This document shows, in pieces, positions 33,182 to 34,181 of a stretch of 34,181 nt of DNA (the first letter of the stretch is position 1; each line of letters begins with the position of its first letter). The stretch spans positions 1 to 34,181 of the forward strand of contig JARLJC010000031.1 in NCBI GenBank assembly GCA_031291435.1, given 5' to 3'. Both the position numbers and the translations under genes were made by a program. This stretch comes from Alphaproteobacteria bacterium. GTDB lineage: Bacteria; Pseudomonadota; Alphaproteobacteria; UBA9219. The notes below the pieces were generated by a model. The model did no database searches. It was given only the letters and a program-made list of their open reading frames with translations, and was not told the origin of the DNA.

Positions 33182-33769
33182 ATGATCATGCCCAAGCCGC
33201 TTTTCATCCTCGCTTCCTCCTCGCCGCGCCGCCTCGCGCTGCTGGCCGATATCGGCATCGCGCCCGATAAAGTCGTGGCCGCCGATATCGATGAATCTCC
33301 GCGCAAGGGCGAAACGCCGCGCGAACTCGCGCATCGCCTGTCTTTTCAGAAATTGCTCAAAGTGGCGCCCGAATGCGAAGAGGACGCCTTCATCCTCGCC
33401 GCCGATACGGTTGTTGGCGTCGGACGCCGCATATTGCCGAAGGCTGAAACCGCGCAGGATGTGCGCGAGTGTCTGCGCCTGATGTCCGGGCGGCGGCACC
33501 ATGTTTATACCGGCGTCGCTTTGCAAACGCCGCAAGGCAAAATCCATCGCCGTGTCGCCGACAGCACCGTGATTTTCCGGCAGCTCTCCGACGCCGATAT
33601 CGAAGCCTATGTCGCGGGCGGTGAGGGCATCGGCAAGGCAGGCGGCTATGCCATTCAGGGGCGCGCCGCGGCGCTCATCCGCTTCATCTCGGGCAGCCAG
33701 TCGAACATTGTCGGCCTGCCTTTGTTCGACGTCGCGCAGATGCTGCGCGGTGCGGGCTGGGAGGCATAG
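33182..33769 (+). CDS. Maf-family nucleoside triphosphate pyrophosphatase
   Basis: A 195-residue cytoplasmic pyrophosphatase that hydrolyses non-canonical or excess nucleoside triphosphates (dTTP/UTP and modified forms in the YhdE-type subgroup). It shows ILASSSPRRLALLADIGI with the SSSPRR loop, DESPRKGETPRELAHRLSFQK, ILAADTVVGVGRRILPK, VYTGVALQTP and GIGKAGGYAIQG, the complete motif set. The start could be 33182 (ATGATCATG) or the second Met at 33188; only two residues differ. It follows infA and is coupled to yacG (1-base gap), a common alphaproteobacterial order. Which Maf subfamily it belongs to is inferred only. Confidence 0.94.
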   Translation: MIMPKPLFILASSSPRRLALLADIGIAPDKVVAADIDESPRKGETPRELAHRLSFQKLLKVAPECEEDAFILAADTVVGVGRRILPKAETAQDVRECLRLMSGRRHHVYTGVALQTPQGKIHRRVADSTVIFRQLSDADIEAYVAGGEGIGKAGGYAIQGRAAALIRFISGSQSNIVGLPLFDVAQMLRGAGWEA

Positions 33770-33770
33770 C

Positions 33771-33950
33771 ATGCCGCAGTTTGGTAAATGCGCGATCTGC
33801 GGCAAGCAGGCGACCGAACAATTCAACCCGTTCTGCTCGAAACGCTGCGCTCAGGTCGATCTCGGGCGCTGGCTGGGCGAGGGCTACCGCATCGAAACGC
33901 CCGAACGACCCGGTGATTTTAACCCTGAAAACGATGAGGAAATGGGATAG
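33771..33950 (+). CDS. yacG: Zinc-finger DNA gyrase inhibitor YacG
   Basis: A 59-residue protein with four zinc-binding cysteines in the family spacing: C7-x2-C10 and C22-x3-C26 (GKCAICGKQ and FCSKRC), followed by QVDLGRWLGEGYRI. YacG in E. coli binds GyrB and inhibits gyrase. The acidic C-terminal tail (PENDEEMG) is typical. The start at 33771 is the first Met after the maf stop. The stop TAG at 33948-33950 forms part of the -35 box of the tRNA promoter. Confidence 0.93.
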   Translation: MPQFGKCAICGKQATEQFNPFCSKRCAQVDLGRWLGEGYRIETPERPGDFNPENDEEMG

Positions 33951-33976
33951 ACAAGCCCCCATTCCCTCCCTATAAA
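33948..33976 (+). promoter_or_regulatory. Promoter of the tRNA-Phe gene
   Basis: TAGACA (33948-33953), exactly 17 bases and TATAAA (33971-33976) give two 5/6 matches to the sigma-70 consensus. It lies 19 bases before the mature tRNA. The -35 box overlaps the yacG stop codon. This is the best promoter match in the window. Confidence 0.7.
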
Positions 33977-33995
33977 CACGGACTTCTGCCGTGTC

Positions 33996-34071
33996 GCCTG
34001 GGTAGCTCAGTTGGTAGAGCAGGGGATTGAAAATCCCCGTGTCGGCGGTTCAATTCCGTCCCCAGGCACCA
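33996..34071 (+). tRNA. tRNA-Phe (anticodon GAA)
   Basis: A 76-base cloverleaf. The acceptor stem GCCTGGG (33996-34002) pairs with CCCAGGC (34061-34067). The D arm contains agctcagttggtagagc, the anticodon stem GGGGA/TCCCC encloses the loop ttGAAaa with the GAA anticodon at 34029-34031, and the T arm has ggttcaattcc. The CCA end is encoded. The downstream 110 bases to the window end show no gene. Confidence 0.97.
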
Positions 34072-34181
34072 TTTATCGTTTCAGGCGCCTCAGGCAGTTC
34101 CAGAAACTCGGTTGCCCTTTGTTTTGCTGATTTTTTTGTATCACCCTATCTTTATCCTTCACGAGCATCCCATTCGATTTG

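Noticed and set aside
33996..34181. tRNA-Phe as an integration site of a mobile element
   Set aside because: No integrase, no repeat of the tRNA 3' end within the window, and only 110 bases follow.

Overview
The window is GC-rich chromosomal DNA, densely packed with genes, and almost certainly from an alphaproteobacterium. The evidence is the run DUF4164 - zapA - 6S RNA - 5-formyl-THF cyclo-ligase, the run murA - DUF2948 ... infA - maf - yacG - tRNA-Phe, and a helicase, cold-shock protein and ATP synthase alpha subunit that read as alphaproteobacterial. LPS genes (waaA, lpxK) show a Gram-negative envelope. I cannot name the order or genus. There is no phage, transposase, integrase or CRISPR array.

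Layout. (1) 1-3340: the 3' end of atpA, closed by a strong terminator, then a leftward pair encoding a GPP34 (GOLPH3-like) protein and a membrane-anchored nuclease-like protein that has lost catalytic residues. (2) 3534-20223: a large exopolysaccharide locus. A rightward pair (GT4 glycosyltransferase and a flippase-acetyltransferase fusion) meets a six-gene leftward operon (acyltransferase, GH5 hydrolase, polymerase, AlgD-like GDP-mannose dehydrogenase, GT4, heparinase II/III-like protein). A divergent promoter region at about 15.4-15.6 kb separates this from a rightward operon (Wza-like export lipoprotein, Wzz/PCP-type chain-length protein, GT4, GINT1_N-like protein). A leftward CpsD-like P-loop protein ends the locus. 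(3) 20311-22556: waaA and lpxK for LPS. (4) 22666-25806: a 1046-residue exported protein with eight four-cysteine GPWxW modules and an OmpA-like C-terminus. (5) 25807-28601: cold-shock protein, DEAD-box helicase and a small exported coiled-coil protein, with long structured leaders before the first two. (6) 28681-30015: the leftward DUF4164 - zapA - 6S RNA - cyclo-ligase unit. (7) 30115-30358: a compact nested palindromic element. (8) 30412-34071: a small unrecognised gene, dcd, murA, DUF2948, infA, maf, yacG and tRNA-Phe.

Taken together, the EPS genes contain most parts of a Wzx/Wzy-type pathway: sugar-nucleotide oxidation to a uronic acid (AlgD), glycosyltransferases, flippase, polymerase, copolymerase, outer-membrane export, O-acetylation and two polysaccharide-cleaving enzymes. 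The product is therefore probably an acidic, acylated polysaccharide. No initiating polyprenyl-phosphate sugar transferase is visible and must lie elsewhere. The items most worth follow-up are the flippase-acetyltransferase fusion, the GPWxW-module/OmpA protein, the 244-bp palindromic element and the structured helicase leader with an attenuator-like hairpin.
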